Counted from the stretch's first letter, positions 9,386-18,882 are shown. The stretch is DNA of 64,000 nt from Piscinibacter defluvii (GCF_004011805.1 NZ_RCHJ01000006.1:186001-250000); one strand, 5' to 3'. Made by a program: numbers and translations. The notes: a model not told the origin generated them from the sequence alone.

Positions 9386-10458
9386 TGCGCGTCGACCTGG
9401 CGGCGCTGCGCCGCCACGCGATCGGCCGCAGCCTGTTCGCGCCGACCACGCTGCCGCGGGCCATCGAGCGACTGCGCTTCGTGCAGGCCGACCCGATCCG
9501 CGCACCGGCGCGCGCGCAGGACCTGACGCTGCGCCACCGCGTGCGCGACTACCGCGCCGGCGAGCTGGAGCGACGCTACCCGCGGCTCGCGATCGAGGAG
9601 GACTTCTTCGTCAACTACGGCTTCGTGCCGCGCGGGCTGCAGGCGCTGATGCACCCGCGCGAGCCGCGCCATGCGTGGGACCGCAAGCGTCGCGCGCAGG
9701 CCCAGGCGGTGCTCGAGTTCGTGCGTGCGCGCGGCGTGGTGCACCCGCGCGAGGTGGATGCCGAGTTCGCACACGGCAAGACCCGCAACTGGTTCGGCGG
9801 CACCTCCAACGCCAGCACGCAGTTGCTGGACGGCATGCACTACCGCGGACTGCTGCGCGTGGCGCGGCGCGAGGGCGGCATCCGGCTCTACGCGGCACGC
9901 GACGGCACGCCGGCGCCGGCCGATCCGGCGGCCGCGTTCGACGCGCTGGTCGACGCCGCGGTGCAGAAGTACGCCCCGCTGCCGGCCGCCACGCTCGGCT
10001 GGCTGCTCAGCGGGCTGTGCGTGGGCGCGCCGCAGTGGCGCGGCGAGCGGGCCGCGGCGCTGGCGCGGGCGCAGCGCCGCCTGGCCGGCACGACGCTGGA
10101 CGGCGTGCGCTGGTACTGGCCGCCGGGCGAGCGCTTCGTGCGCCGCGCCGGCGACGACACGGTGCGCCTGCTCGCGCCCTTCGACCCGGTGGTGTGGGAC
10201 CGACGCCGCTTCGAGCTGTTCTGGGGCTGGGCCTACCGCTTCGAGGCCTACGTGCCGGCGCCGAAGCGCCAGCTCGGCTACTACGCGCTGCCGCTGCTGT
10301 GGCGCGAGCAGGTGATCGGCTGGGGCAACGTCGCCACCACGCCGAAGGGCCTGGATGCGCGCCTCGGCTACGTGGCCGGGCACGCGCCGCGCGACGCGGC
10401 GTTCCGGCGCGAGCTGGAGGCCGAGCTGGAGCGGTTGAGGGTGTTCCTGCAGGGTTGA
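9385..10458 (+). CDS. AlkX/YcaQ-type DNA glycosylase (winged-helix HTH_42 family)
   Basis: 357 residues. The N-terminal region has RFVQADPIRAPARAQDLTL with Gln34 and Asp36 in the QxD position that, as I recall, marks the catalytic site of E. coli YcaQ (AlkX), which unhooks DNA interstrand crosslinks. The winged-helix repeats typical of COG3214 follow, and the C-terminal half contains LLAPFDPVVWDRRRFELFWGW and YVPAPKRQLGYY, both characteristic of this family. The ATG overlaps the previous stop by one base, so translation is coupled to the PhnD-like gene, although the two have no obvious common job. It is convergent with the DUF3857 gene. Confidence 0.85.
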   Translation: MRVDLAALRRHAIGRSLFAPTTLPRAIERLRFVQADPIRAPARAQDLTLRHRVRDYRAGELERRYPRLAIEEDFFVNYGFVPRGLQALMHPREPRHAWDRKRRAQAQAVLEFVRARGVVHPREVDAEFAHGKTRNWFGGTSNASTQLLDGMHYRGLLRVARREGGIRLYAARDGTPAPADPAAAFDALVDAAVQKYAPLPAATLGWLLSGLCVGAPQWRGERAAALARAQRRLAGTTLDGVRWYWPPGERFVRRAGDDTVRLLAPFDPVVWDRRRFELFWGWAYRFEAYVPAPKRQLGYYALPLLWREQVIGWGNVATTPKGLDARLGYVAGHAPRDAAFRRELEAELERLRVFLQG

Positions 10459-10479
10459 TGCACCGCGGGGCCCGGCCCT

Positions 10480-13293
10480 TCAGGGCTTGCCCAGCCGCGC
10501 CAGCTCGAACCCGGCGGCGATGTGTTCGTAGTAGCTCGTGATGCCCTGGGCCCGGCATTTCTCGAACGCCTCGCGGGCCGCGTCGATTCGTCCCTGGACG
10601 AGGTGCCGCTGGCCGACGTAGAACCAGGCCTCCGTCAGCGCCAGCGTGCGTTCCTCGCCCTGCAGCTTGTCGACCTCGGCCAGCAGCGCTTGCGGCGTCA
10701 GATCGCCCACCAGCATGGCCAGCGCCGGCCGCGGCCACGCGCCCCGAGGATCCTGCCGCGCCAGGGCCAGAAGGTCGGCGGGCAAGGGCGAGCGCGCACG
10801 CTGCAGCGTCCAGGCCTGCCACAGGCGCGGATACAGCTCGGTGCTGCCGTCCTCGTCCGGTGCCGCCGCCAGCGCGAAGTCGGCCGCGGCCTCGCTCAGC
10901 CGATCGAGGAAGTAGCGCGCCATGCCGCGTACGTAGTGGATGCCCTGGGCGTCGCTCTTGCTCAGGGCCAGGGCTCGCGTCAGCGTCGTGTCGGCGTCTG
11001 CGAACTGACCCTGGACGAGAAGCACTTCGCCGCGGCAGCCCCAGGCCGCGGCCAGTTCGGGTGCGATGCGCAGCGCCTCGGCCGAATCGGCCAGCGCCTC
11101 GGCGATGCGCTCGAGGTTCGCCAGCGCCTTCGCGCGTTGGCAATGGATGCGTGCCAGGTCGTCGCCCTGGTTCAGCCCGGAGCGGATCGCGCCGCCGGCG
11201 AGGTCGATGCGTTCCTGCATCCCGCGTCGCATGGTCGCCGCCGCCGAGGCGGCCTCGGGCGTGGCCGGGTCGACGATCATGCGCTTCTCGACCACCACGA
11301 CCCCGACGATCAACCCTTCCAGGCGCTTGAGATCCTGGAGCAGCAGCTGCATGTCGGCGGCGGCCAGGTCGGCAGACTTGCTGCTCACGCGCAGACGGAA
11401 TTCGTACCGCGACCCGCGGAACGAGGTGTGCGACTCGGCGCGAAAGACTTTGCCGTCCATCGTCTGCGACGACGGGTCCTCGTGCGCGCTGACCTGCGCC
11501 GGCCAATGCACGGTGAGCGCATAGCGCCGTTCCATCGGGAAGTCGGTCGCCCGCAGCGGAAACTTGCGCTGCAGGCTCGGGGGCAGGTTGACCAGGCCGC
11601 GCAGCGACGGCACCGCGTACGACATGATCCAGCCGCCCTGCAGCGGCCGCGCCAGCTTCGGCACCCTGTATCGGGCGCTCCAGCCGAAGCGGTTGCGCGC
11701 CAGGTCGTCGGTCGGCACCGGTTCACCCAGCAGCTCGATGCCCGCCAGGCGCTTCTCGTACGCTTCGAGCGCCAGCTGGCGCCGCTGTTCGGGCTGCATC
11801 AGCGGCCAGAGGGTGCGCAGCACTTCGGCGCCACCCTGGGTCAGGGTCGCGCGCACCTCCAGCGTGGCCTCGGCGCCGAGCTGGGCGAAGGTGACCCGCT
11901 CCTCGATGTCCAGCATGCCGGGCTCGCGGGTCACGCTGTCGGCCACCTCGACCGGGCCGGTGGTCTGCGCAGTGGCCAGCAGGCCCTGCATCCAGGGCGG
12001 CGGCTGCGCGATCACCGCCAGGTCGGCCGTCTGCAGCGACGACGTGGGCTCCAGATAGACCGTCGTGCCGTCGACCCTGGCCTTGACGACGACGTGGTCG
12101 AAGGGCCACGGCGACGGCAGCACCTTGGCGGGGGCGCGCGGCCCCTGCAAGGCGACCAGCATCGGCGTCGCCTCGACGCCCAGCCGGCGCAGCAGCGTCA
12201 ACAGCAGGTAGGTCTTGTCCTTGCAGTCGCCGTAGCGCCTGGCGAGCACGAAGTCGGGCGGGTGGGGGCGGTGCGAGCTTTCGCCGATCGACACCGAGAA
12301 GTTGCGGATCTCGCCCTGCACCCAGCGCAGGGCGGCGGCGACACGCGCCGACTCCGTGGGCAGCTTCGCCAGCTTCGCCAGCAGCGCCTCCAGTTCGTCG
12401 GGCACCGCCGCGACGGGTGGAAAGAGCGCGGCCGCCCAGCGCGCGACCTCGTTCCAGTCGGAGAACTCGCTGACCTGCAGCATGCGCCACTTGAAGTAGT
12501 CGCTGGGAACCAGCGGCTCGTCGGGCAAGGCCTCGATCGCACGTTGCTCGAAGCGCAGCGTGCGCACCCCCCCGGCGGTCTCGACCCGGGGCTCGACGCC
12601 ACCGCTGCGGTAGTCCCCGAGCATGCGCCAGGCGACGGCACGCTGCACGGGATGCGACACCACGACGCGGCGCCATTCGGTCGCCAGCGGGGCGTCCCAC
12701 CCGAAGTCGTCGAAGTAGCGGCCGCCGAACACCGGGTTGCTGCCCTCGAGCAGGTAGGCGACGTCGAGCGTGTCGCCGACGCGCACATCCGGAATCACGA
12801 GCGCGACGGTGATGGTGCCGCTGTAGACGCCGCGCTCGAAACCTGTTTCGCGCTCGAGAAAGCGCACGTCGACCTTGGCGGTGAGGTCGAGCACGGCATC
12901 GCCCCGCAGCAGGCGGACCGAGTGCAGGTTCATGCGCTGGTACTGCGGCACGTACTCCAGCGAGTGCTGGCCGATCTCCCCGAGCGCCGCACTGTCGTTG
13001 ACCTGGATGGCCCGCTCCACGAAGGTCTCGACGGAGTCGCCGACGCGGACCTGCGTGTCGCGCAGACGCAGGACCACCGGATCCTTGCGCTGCGTGGGCG
13101 GTGGTGCCTGGCGCTCGACCCAGGCCGGCAACGCCGCACCGCGCACGAACGAGCCTGCGACCTCCCGGATCTCGCGCATCGGCGGGGCGCCGCCCGCCGG
13201 CTCGGCGGCGCCGGCCCCCGCCGCGCCCAGCAGGCCCGCGCCCACGCACACGACTGCACAGCCCAGCCGGGCCAGTGACGAAACGATGTTCAT
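10480..13293 (-). CDS. DUF3857 and transglutaminase-like protein with C-terminal TPR repeats, exported
   Basis: 937 residues from ATG 13293. The signal peptide is about residues 1-29 (ending GAGAAEP). A DUF3857 domain (about 60-260) precedes a transglutaminase-like core with Cys357 in RRYGDCKDKTY and His400 in FDHVVV; the third triad position, usually Asp in YLDPT, reads YLEPT (Glu415). A beta-rich DUF2569/DUF3858-like stretch follows, then TPR-like repeats from about residue 740 to the end. Such proteins are periplasmic and of unknown substrate; protein cross-linking or peptide cleavage is possible. The neighbours (a glycosylase convergent, an MFS gene upstream on the same strand behind a hairpin) do not suggest a pathway. 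Confidence 0.85.
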   Translation of the reverse strand: MNIVSSLARLGCAVVCVGAGLLGAAGAGAAEPAGGAPPMREIREVAGSFVRGAALPAWVERQAPPPTQRKDPVVLRLRDTQVRVGDSVETFVERAIQVNDSAALGEIGQHSLEYVPQYQRMNLHSVRLLRGDAVLDLTAKVDVRFLERETGFERGVYSGTITVALVIPDVRVGDTLDVAYLLEGSNPVFGGRYFDDFGWDAPLATEWRRVVVSHPVQRAVAWRMLGDYRSGGVEPRVETAGGVRTLRFEQRAIEALPDEPLVPSDYFKWRMLQVSEFSDWNEVARWAAALFPPVAAVPDELEALLAKLAKLPTESARVAAALRWVQGEIRNFSVSIGESSHRPHPPDFVLARRYGDCKDKTYLLLTLLRRLGVEATPMLVALQGPRAPAKVLPSPWPFDHVVVKARVDGTTVYLEPTSSLQTADLAVIAQPPPWMQGLLATAQTTGPVEVADSVTREPGMLDIEERVTFAQLGAEATLEVRATLTQGGAEVLRTLWPLMQPEQRRQLALEAYEKRLAGIELLGEPVPTDDLARNRFGWSARYRVPKLARPLQGGWIMSYAVPSLRGLVNLPPSLQRKFPLRATDFPMERRYALTVHWPAQVSAHEDPSSQTMDGKVFRAESHTSFRGSRYEFRLRVSSKSADLAAADMQLLLQDLKRLEGLIVGVVVVEKRMIVDPATPEAASAAATMRRGMQERIDLAGGAIRSGLNQGDDLARIHCQRAKALANLERIAEALADSAEALRIAPELAAAWGCRGEVLLVQGQFADADTTLTRALALSKSDAQGIHYVRGMARYFLDRLSEAAADFALAAAPDEDGSTELYPRLWQAWTLQRARSPLPADLLALARQDPRGAWPRPALAMLVGDLTPQALLAEVDKLQGEERTLALTEAWFYVGQRHLVQGRIDAAREAFEKCRAQGITSYYEHIAAGFELARLGKP

Positions 13294-13364
13294 GTTCTTG
13301 CCCGCCCTCGGCCCATGATGCGTGCACGACGCTGGCCGGCCGTTGACAGCCCTCAACGCCCACG

Positions 13365-13386
13365 CGCCGCAGCGAGCGATGCGGCG
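13365..13386 (-). terminator. Perfect 7-bp hairpin just after the MFS gene
   Basis: CGCCGCA (13365-13371) pairs perfectly with TGCGGCG (13380-13386) around an 8-base loop, two bases beyond the stop codon of the MFS transporter. There is no U-run, so factor-independent termination is doubtful, but placement suggests a 3'-end structure. Confidence 0.35.
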
Positions 13387-13388
13387 AC

Positions 13389-14567
13389 CTACCCCCCCGA
13401 GGAGACCGTCGTCCGGGCCAGCGGCCGCTGCCGCGCCGCCAGCAGCGCGCCCAGCGCCAGCAGGGCCGCCGAGAGCACGAAGCCGCGCTGCAGCCCGCCC
13501 GCGCCGTCGGCCACGCGGCCGACCAGGCCGGGGCCGACGATCTGGCCGGCCGCGAACACGATCGTGAAGGCCGCGATGCCCCCCGGCCAGGCGGCCGGCG
13601 GCAGGTTGTGCCGCACCAGCGCGGTGGAGGCCGCCACCACCGACAGGAACACCGCGCCGAACAGCGCCCCCGACAGCGCCACCACCAGCGGCTGCGTGCT
13701 CAGCACCGGCAGCAGCGTGGCCAGTGCGAGCAGCCCGTTCAGCAGCGCCATCGGCACGCCGCCGCGTTGGCGCTGCAGCAGCCCGGCCCACAGCCACGAC
13801 GAGGCGATCACGCCGGCGCCGAGCAGCATGTAGAACGCGCTGATCACGGCGCTGCCCAGGCCCTGCTCGCGCAGCAGCGTGACGATGAAGGTCATGTAGC
13901 CGATGTAGCCGAGCCCGAAGCAGCCGTAGCCGGCCAGGCCGAAGCCGAAGTCGCGCCGCCGCCAGCCCAGCGCCGCCGCGGCGGCGCCGGCCGGCGCGCT
14001 GTCCACGCCGCGTGTGCCCGCGGCCATCGCCAGCGTGGCCAGCAGCGCCAGCGCCGCCAGCGCCTGCCAGGCCGCGGGCCAGGTCAGCGGCGGCACGATC
14101 AGCGCCGAGGCGATGATGCCGGCGCCGGTGCCACCGTAGTACAGCCCGAGCACCAGCGCCGGCCGCAGCCCGCCGCCCTGCCCGAGCCGCGCCGCCAGCA
14201 GGCCGCCGGAGACGAAGGTGGCCGCGCTCGCCAGGCCGGTCAGGCCGCGCAGGGCGTAGAGCGCCGGGTCGCCGCGCACCAGGCCGTGCGCGGCCAGCAG
14301 CAGCGCGCTGCCCCAGCCGCCGGCCAGCAGCAGTGCGCGCGCATCCCAGCGCGCCAGTGCGCGCGGCGCGAGCAGCGCGCCGGCCAGGTAGCCGGCCGCG
14401 TTGACGGTGTTCATCGCGCCAGCGGTGAAGTAGCTCCAGCCCAGGTCGGCGCGCATCGGCGGCAGCAGCAGCGCGTAGGCGAAGCGCGCCAGCCCGAGCG
14501 AGACCGCGGCGCCGAGCGCGAGCGCCAGCGCGGCCTGCAGCGTGTGCCGGGCGCGCGGGTCGCTCAT
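13389..14567 (-). CDS. MFS transporter, YbfB/YjiJ family
   Basis: 392 residues with about twelve hydrophobic segments. The start MSDPRARHTLQAALALALGAAVSLGLARFAYALLLPPM, with the GLARFAYALLLPPMR loop, is typical of the YbfB/YjiJ branch of the major facilitator superfamily. GLGYIGYMTFIV in the second half also fits. The substrate is unknown. The ATG overlaps the stop of the HAD phosphatase gene (ATGA at 14564-14567), so the two are translationally coupled and probably cotranscribed; export or uptake of a compound handled by the phosphatase is possible but unproven. Confidence 0.85.
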   Translation of the reverse strand: MSDPRARHTLQAALALALGAAVSLGLARFAYALLLPPMRADLGWSYFTAGAMNTVNAAGYLAGALLAPRALARWDARALLLAGGWGSALLLAAHGLVRGDPALYALRGLTGLASAATFVSGGLLAARLGQGGGLRPALVLGLYYGGTGAGIIASALIVPPLTWPAAWQALAALALLATLAMAAGTRGVDSAPAGAAAAALGWRRRDFGFGLAGYGCFGLGYIGYMTFIVTLLREQGLGSAVISAFYMLLGAGVIASSWLWAGLLQRQRGGVPMALLNGLLALATLLPVLSTQPLVVALSGALFGAVFLSVVAASTALVRHNLPPAAWPGGIAAFTIVFAAGQIVGPGLVGRVADGAGGLQRGFVLSAALLALGALLAARQRPLARTTVSSGG

Positions 14568-15361
14568 CGGCGCGCGTCGAGCAGCGCGGCAGCGAACTCG
14601 GCGAAGCCGGCACCGCGCGCACCCGCGGTGATCCAGGCCGGCCAGACCTGCAGCTGCGCCGCGAAGTCGCGCAGGTTGGCCACGCCGACCGAGCAGGTGA
14701 AGTGCGCGAACATGACCTGGTCGTTGGTCGAGTCGCCCACATAGGCCCAGCGCGCCGCCTCGTCGTCGAGCGTTCGGCCGAGCAGCCGCCGGACGATCCA
14801 GCGCGCCCCGGCCAGCTTGTCGTGCGAGCCGAACCAGCCGTTGACGTGGATCGAGCTGACCGTCGCGTTCATGCCCTCGGCGCGCATCAGCGCGACCACC
14901 GCCGCGATGCGCGCCGCGTCGAGCGCGGCGAACTCGGCGTGGTCGACCGCGATGTCGGTGACGCGCCCGGCGCTGTCGCGCGCCAGCGTCGCGCCGGGCA
15001 CCTCGGCGAGCACACGTTGCGCCACCGCGGCGAGGCGGCGCGCGTTGTGCGTGCGCGTGGCCTCGTCCTGCAGGTACTCGGTCTGCAGCGCGCCCTGCGC
15101 ATCGCGGAACAGCGCCACCGCCCCGTTCTCGGCCACGATGGCGCGCACCGGCCAGGCCTGCGCGAACGGCACGCTCCAGCCCATCGGGCGGCCGGTGACG
15201 GCGATCACCGGCAGGCCGGCCGCGTGCAGCGCCTCGAGCGCGGCGAGCGCGGCCGGCTCGATCACTGCGTCGCGTGTCAGCGTGTCGTCGATGTCGGTCA
15301 GCACGCCGGCGAGGCCGGCCAGCACGGCGCGGGGACAGTCGGCAAGCGGGCGGGCGGGCAT
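14564..15361 (-). CDS. HAD-superfamily (IIB type) phosphatase
   Basis: 265 residues. Motif I is LTDIDDTLT (nucleophile Asp23, general acid Asp25), motif II is IAVTGRPMGW, the basic residue is in HDKLAGA, and motif IV is YVGDSTNDQVMFA. The cap insertion lies between motifs II and III, as in the Cof/MPGP-like IIB subfamily that dephosphorylates sugar phosphates or phosphoglycerate conjugates. The start at 15361 gives a protein starting just before motif I; a clear Shine-Dalgarno is not visible. It is divergent from the thioesterase gene and overlaps the MFS gene by 4 bases. The substrate is not predictable from sequence alone. Confidence 0.82.
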   Translation of the reverse strand: MPARPLADCPRAVLAGLAGVLTDIDDTLTRDAVIEPAALAALEALHAAGLPVIAVTGRPMGWSVPFAQAWPVRAIVAENGAVALFRDAQGALQTEYLQDEATRTHNARRLAAVAQRVLAEVPGATLARDSAGRVTDIAVDHAEFAALDAARIAAVVALMRAEGMNATVSSIHVNGWFGSHDKLAGARWIVRRLLGRTLDDEAARWAYVGDSTNDQVMFAHFTCSVGVANLRDFAAQLQVWPAWITAGARGAGFAEFAAALLDARR

Positions 15362-15411
15362 CGTGCGAGTCTCGCATGCGCTCACAATGCGCCAGCCCCG
15401 GAGGAAACACG

Positions 15412-15915
15412 ATGGACCTGCCCGCCCACCAGCTGACGATGACGGTGCTGATGACACCCGACACGGCCAACTTCGCCGGCAACGTGCACGGCGGCACGAT
15501 CCTGAAGCTGCTCGACCAGGTGGCCTACGCCTGCGCCAGCCGCTACGCCGGGCGCTACGTGGTGACGCTGTCGGTCGACCAGGTGATGTTCCGCCAGCCG
15601 GTGCACGTCGGCGAGCTGGTCACCTTCCTGGCCAGCGTCAACCACACCGGCACCTCGTCGATGGAGATCGGCATCAAGGTGATCGCCGAGGACATCCGCA
15701 CCCAGGTCGTGCGCCACGTCAACAGCTGCTTCTTCACGATGGTGGCGGTCGACGACGATCGCAAGCCGGTGCCGGTGCCGCCGCTGCGCCCGTTCACGCC
15801 CGACGAGAAGCGCCGCCACGCCGCGGCGCAGGCTCGGCGCCAGCTGCGCCAGGAGCTGAATCAGCGCTACGAGGCGCTCCACGCGGTACCGCCCCCCGCC
15901 CCGGCCCACCCCTAG
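15412..15915 (+). CDS. Hotdog-fold acyl-CoA thioesterase (YciA-like)
   Basis: 167 residues starting at ATG 15412 behind GGAGG (15400-15404). The hotdog active-site helix is NVHGGTILKLLDQVAYACA with the conserved Asn, Gly-Gly and Asp. The strand VTLSVDQVMFRQPVHVGELV and the segment SMEIGIKVIAED match the YciA/cytosolic long-chain acyl-CoA hydrolase group. It hydrolyses acyl-CoA to free acid and CoA in the cytoplasm. The Arg/Gln-rich tail (from about 130) is variable in the family. The gene appears monocistronic, divergent from the HAD phosphatase gene and followed by an independent RTX gene. Confidence 0.9.
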   Translation: MDLPAHQLTMTVLMTPDTANFAGNVHGGTILKLLDQVAYACASRYAGRYVVTLSVDQVMFRQPVHVGELVTFLASVNHTGTSSMEIGIKVIAEDIRTQVVRHVNSCFFTMVAVDDDRKPVPVPPLRPFTPDEKRRHAAAQARRQLRQELNQRYEALHAVPPPAPAHP

Positions 15916-16013
15916 TTCCCTACCCCCCAGGGTTTGCCCGGGGCCGGCATCGGCCCGGTCGGTCCACCCTCCTCCCTGTACCGGCGCCGTGACGCCGGAC
16001 AGGAGAGATTCCC

Positions 16014-18821
16014 ATGGCCACCGTCACCGCCAGCGCGAACTTCAGCAACGTCGACGTCGAGATCAGCGAGTGGGTGAATCCCGGCGTCGTGCCGGGCTTC
16101 TTCGACAACGCCAACTTCGCCGCCCCCTCGGGCACGGTCTACCAGGATTACGCGCAGTCGCTGTTCACCACCGACAACTACCGCACCGTGTGGGCCGGCA
16201 CCGGGCTGGCCTGGAACGCGGGCAACCACACGCTGACGGCCGGCACGATCAGCGGCATCTTCGGCCAGAACCTGGTGGGCGGGAACTGGGTCACCGAGTT
16301 CTCGATCGAGGGCTTCAGCGTCGCCGCCACGCTGGTGTCGGCGGCGCTGAACAGCACCGGCACGGCCGACGACCGGACGCTGATCGCGTCGATCTTCGCC
16401 GGGGCCGACACCTTCAACCTGTCCAACGAGAACGACACGGTCGACGGTTATGCCGGCAACGACACGCTCAACGGCAATGGCGGCAACGACCTGCTGCAGG
16501 GCGGCGCCGGCAACGACCGGCTGAACGGCGGCACCGGCAACGACTGGGCCGTGTACCGCGATGCCGGCGCCGCGGTGCGCGTGGTGCTGGGGGCGGCGGG
16601 CGCGCAGAACACCGTGGGCGCCGGCACCGACACGCTGGTCAGCATCGAGGGCGTGCTCGGCAGCGCCTTCGCCGACACGCTGAGCGGCGCCAGCGGCAAC
16701 GGCATCTTCGAGCTGTTCTCCGGCGGCGCCGGCAACGACACCATCAACGGCGGCGTGATCAGCGACACCGTCAACTACACCGACGGCAACCAGGTCGAGT
16801 ACTGGCCGACGGCCACCACCGGCGTCAACGTCAACCTGAAGACCGGCAAGGCCAGCGACGGCCAGGGCGGCACCGACACGCTGGTCAACATCGACTTCGT
16901 GATCGGCACCGGGTTCAACGACACCATGACCGGGAGCGACGGCGCACTGTTCGAGGCCTTCACCGGCCTGGGCGGCGCCGACCGCTTCAACGGCGGCGAC
17001 CTGTCGCAGGGCAGCGCGCGCATCAACTACAACAGCTCGCCGGCGGCGGTGAACGTCGACCTGGCGGCCGGCACGGCGCAGGACGGCTACGGCACGGTCG
17101 ACACCTTCAGCAACATCAACTTCGTGCGCGGCTCGAACTTCAACGACACCCTGCGCGGCTCGAACGCCACCGCGTACAACGAAAGCTTCGAGGGGCGCAC
17201 CGGCAACGACCTGATCGACGGCCGCGGCGGCATCGACCAGGCGCGCTACGACAACGCCGCCGCGGCGGTGAACGCCAGCCTGCTGACCGGCAGCGCGAGC
17301 GGCGGCGACGGCGTCGACACGCTGCTCAACATCGAGAACCTGCGCGGCTCGGCCTTCAACGACACGCTGACCGGCAATGCCGGCGACAACGCACTGGACG
17401 GCCGCGCCGGCAATGACACCTTGAGCGGCGGCGAAGGCGACGACACCCTCACGGGCGGGGCCGGCAACGACAGCCTGGTCGGCGGCACGCAGCTGACCTT
17501 CGACTACGTCAGCTACGCCGGCGCCGGCAGCGCGGTGACGGTCAACCTCGGCACCGGCACGGCCAGCAGCAGCACTGAGGGCACGGACGCGCTGAACGGC
17601 ATCGAGGGCGTGTTCGGCAGCGCCTTCGCCGAGGCGCTGACCGGCAACGCGAGCAACAACTACCTGCGCGGCAACGGCGGCGCCGACACGCTGAACGGCG
17701 CCGGCGGCACCGACATCGTCGACTACTCCACCGCCAGCGCCGCGGTGACCGTCGACCTGCAGGCCGGCACCGGCATCGCGCCGGACGGTACCGATGTGCT
17801 GAGCGGGTTCGAAAGCGCGTTCGGCTCGGCCTTCAACGACATCCTGCGCGGCGATGCGGGCGACAACTCGCTGCGCGGGCGCCTGGGCAACGACACGCTG
17901 GACGGCCGCGGCGGCTTCGACCGCGCCGACTACCGCTCGGCCGCCGGCGCGGTGACCGTCAGCCTCGTGACCAACACCAGCAGCGGGGCCGACGGCACCG
18001 ACACGCTGATCAGCATCGAGAACGTGCGCGGCTCGGAGTTCTACAACGACCGCCTGACCGGCAGCAGCACCAGCAACATCCTCGACGGCATGGGCGGCAA
18101 CGACACGCTCTCCGGCGGGTCGGGCAACGACACCCTGGTCGGCGGCGACGGCAACGACTCGCTGGTGGGCGGCAGCGGCAGCGACACCCTGGAGGGCGGC
18201 AACGGCAACGACATCTACGTGGTCGCCGCCGGCGACACGGTCAGCGAGACCGGAACCGTCACCAGCACGGCCGACCAGGTGCGCAGCAGCGTGACCTGGA
18301 CACTGGGCGCGAACCTGGAGCGCCTGACGCTGACCGGCAGCAGCGTGATCAACGGCACCGGCAACGGGCTGGCCAACGTGCTGACGGGCAACGCGGCCGC
18401 CAACGTGCTGTCCGGCGGCTCGCGCAACGACACCCTCGGCGGCGGCGCCGGCAACGACGTGCTGATCGGCGGATCGGGCAACGACAGCCTGAGCGGCGGC
18501 GCGGGGCTGGACAGCTTCCGCTTCAACACCGCGCTGTCGGCCACGGCCAACGTCGACCGCGTGTCCGACTTCGTCGCGGCCGACGACCGCTTCCAGCTCG
18601 ACGACGCCGTGTTCGCCGGCATCGGCGCGGTCGGCACGCTGGCCACAGGTGCCTTCCGCGCCGGCGCGGTGGCCGGCGACGCGAGCGACCGCATCATCTA
18701 CAACAGCGCGACGGGCCAGCTGTTCTTCGATGCCGACGGCAACGGCGCCGGGGCGCAGGTGCTGTTCGCGACCCTGACCGCCGGTACCGCGGTGACGGCG
18801 GCCGACTTCGTGATCATCTGA
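16014..18821 (+). CDS. RTX-type calcium-binding repeat protein, probably secreted by a type I system
   Basis: 935 residues with no cleavable signal peptide, behind GGAGAG. Residues 1-140 are a unique N-terminal domain of unknown fold. From about 140 there are GGxGxDxL nonapeptides (GYAGNDTLNGNGGNDLLQGG) alternating with at least seven longer modules of the form Y..A..AV.V.L..G.A....G.DTL..IE.V.GS.F.DTL.G. Denser RTX blocks occur at about 450-490, 690-735 and 795-825. The last approximately 100 residues (LDSFRFNTAL... ending DFVII) resemble the serralysin-type C-terminal secretion region. No enzyme domain is recognised. The repeats bind calcium outside the cell; an adhesin, surface-layer or matrix role is possible. 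No type I exporter genes are in the window. Confidence 0.88.
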   Translation: MATVTASANFSNVDVEISEWVNPGVVPGFFDNANFAAPSGTVYQDYAQSLFTTDNYRTVWAGTGLAWNAGNHTLTAGTISGIFGQNLVGGNWVTEFSIEGFSVAATLVSAALNSTGTADDRTLIASIFAGADTFNLSNENDTVDGYAGNDTLNGNGGNDLLQGGAGNDRLNGGTGNDWAVYRDAGAAVRVVLGAAGAQNTVGAGTDTLVSIEGVLGSAFADTLSGASGNGIFELFSGGAGNDTINGGVISDTVNYTDGNQVEYWPTATTGVNVNLKTGKASDGQGGTDTLVNIDFVIGTGFNDTMTGSDGALFEAFTGLGGADRFNGGDLSQGSARINYNSSPAAVNVDLAAGTAQDGYGTVDTFSNINFVRGSNFNDTLRGSNATAYNESFEGRTGNDLIDGRGGIDQARYDNAAAAVNASLLTGSASGGDGVDTLLNIENLRGSAFNDTLTGNAGDNALDGRAGNDTLSGGEGDDTLTGGAGNDSLVGGTQLTFDYVSYAGAGSAVTVNLGTGTASSSTEGTDALNGIEGVFGSAFAEALTGNASNNYLRGNGGADTLNGAGGTDIVDYSTASAAVTVDLQAGTGIAPDGTDVLSGFESAFGSAFNDILRGDAGDNSLRGRLGNDTLDGRGGFDRADYRSAAGAVTVSLVTNTSSGADGTDTLISIENVRGSEFYNDRLTGSSTSNILDGMGGNDTLSGGSGNDTLVGGDGNDSLVGGSGSDTLEGGNGNDIYVVAAGDTVSETGTVTSTADQVRSSVTWTLGANLERLTLTGSSVINGTGNGLANVLTGNAAANVLSGGSRNDTLGGGAGNDVLIGGSGNDSLSGGAGLDSFRFNTALSATANVDRVSDFVAADDRFQLDDAVFAGIGAVGTLATGAFRAGAVAGDASDRIIYNSATGQLFFDADGNGAGAQVLFATLTAGTAVTAADFVII

Positions 18822-18853
18822 GCGCCGGCAGCGGCCCCAAGGTCAGGTCAAGA

Positions 18854-18882
18854 TTGGGACTATTTTATCATTTTTATCGAAT
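18854..18882 (+). promoter_or_regulatory. AT-rich promoter-like island before the chemotaxis operon
   Basis: In an otherwise GC-dominated region, positions 18854-18882 contain TTGGGA and a T/A-rich run (TATTTTATCATTTTTATCG). TTGGGA with TCGAAT 17 bases later is only a partial sigma70 match. No good sigma28 (flagellar) consensus is visible. It is the only plausible promoter ahead of the eight-gene operon. Confidence 0.3.

Noticed and set aside
10522-13278. Open frame of 918 codons on the plus strand, opposite the DUF3857 gene
   Set aside because: Same reason: low-complexity Arg/Gln/His/Gly-rich translation with no motifs, while the minus-strand frame has a signal peptide and intact domains.
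16430-18520. Repetitive DNA resembling a tandem-repeat or CRISPR-like array
   Set aside because: The periodicity follows the coding frame of RTX nonapeptides and longer protein modules; units diverge at third positions and there are no unique spacers between identical repeats.
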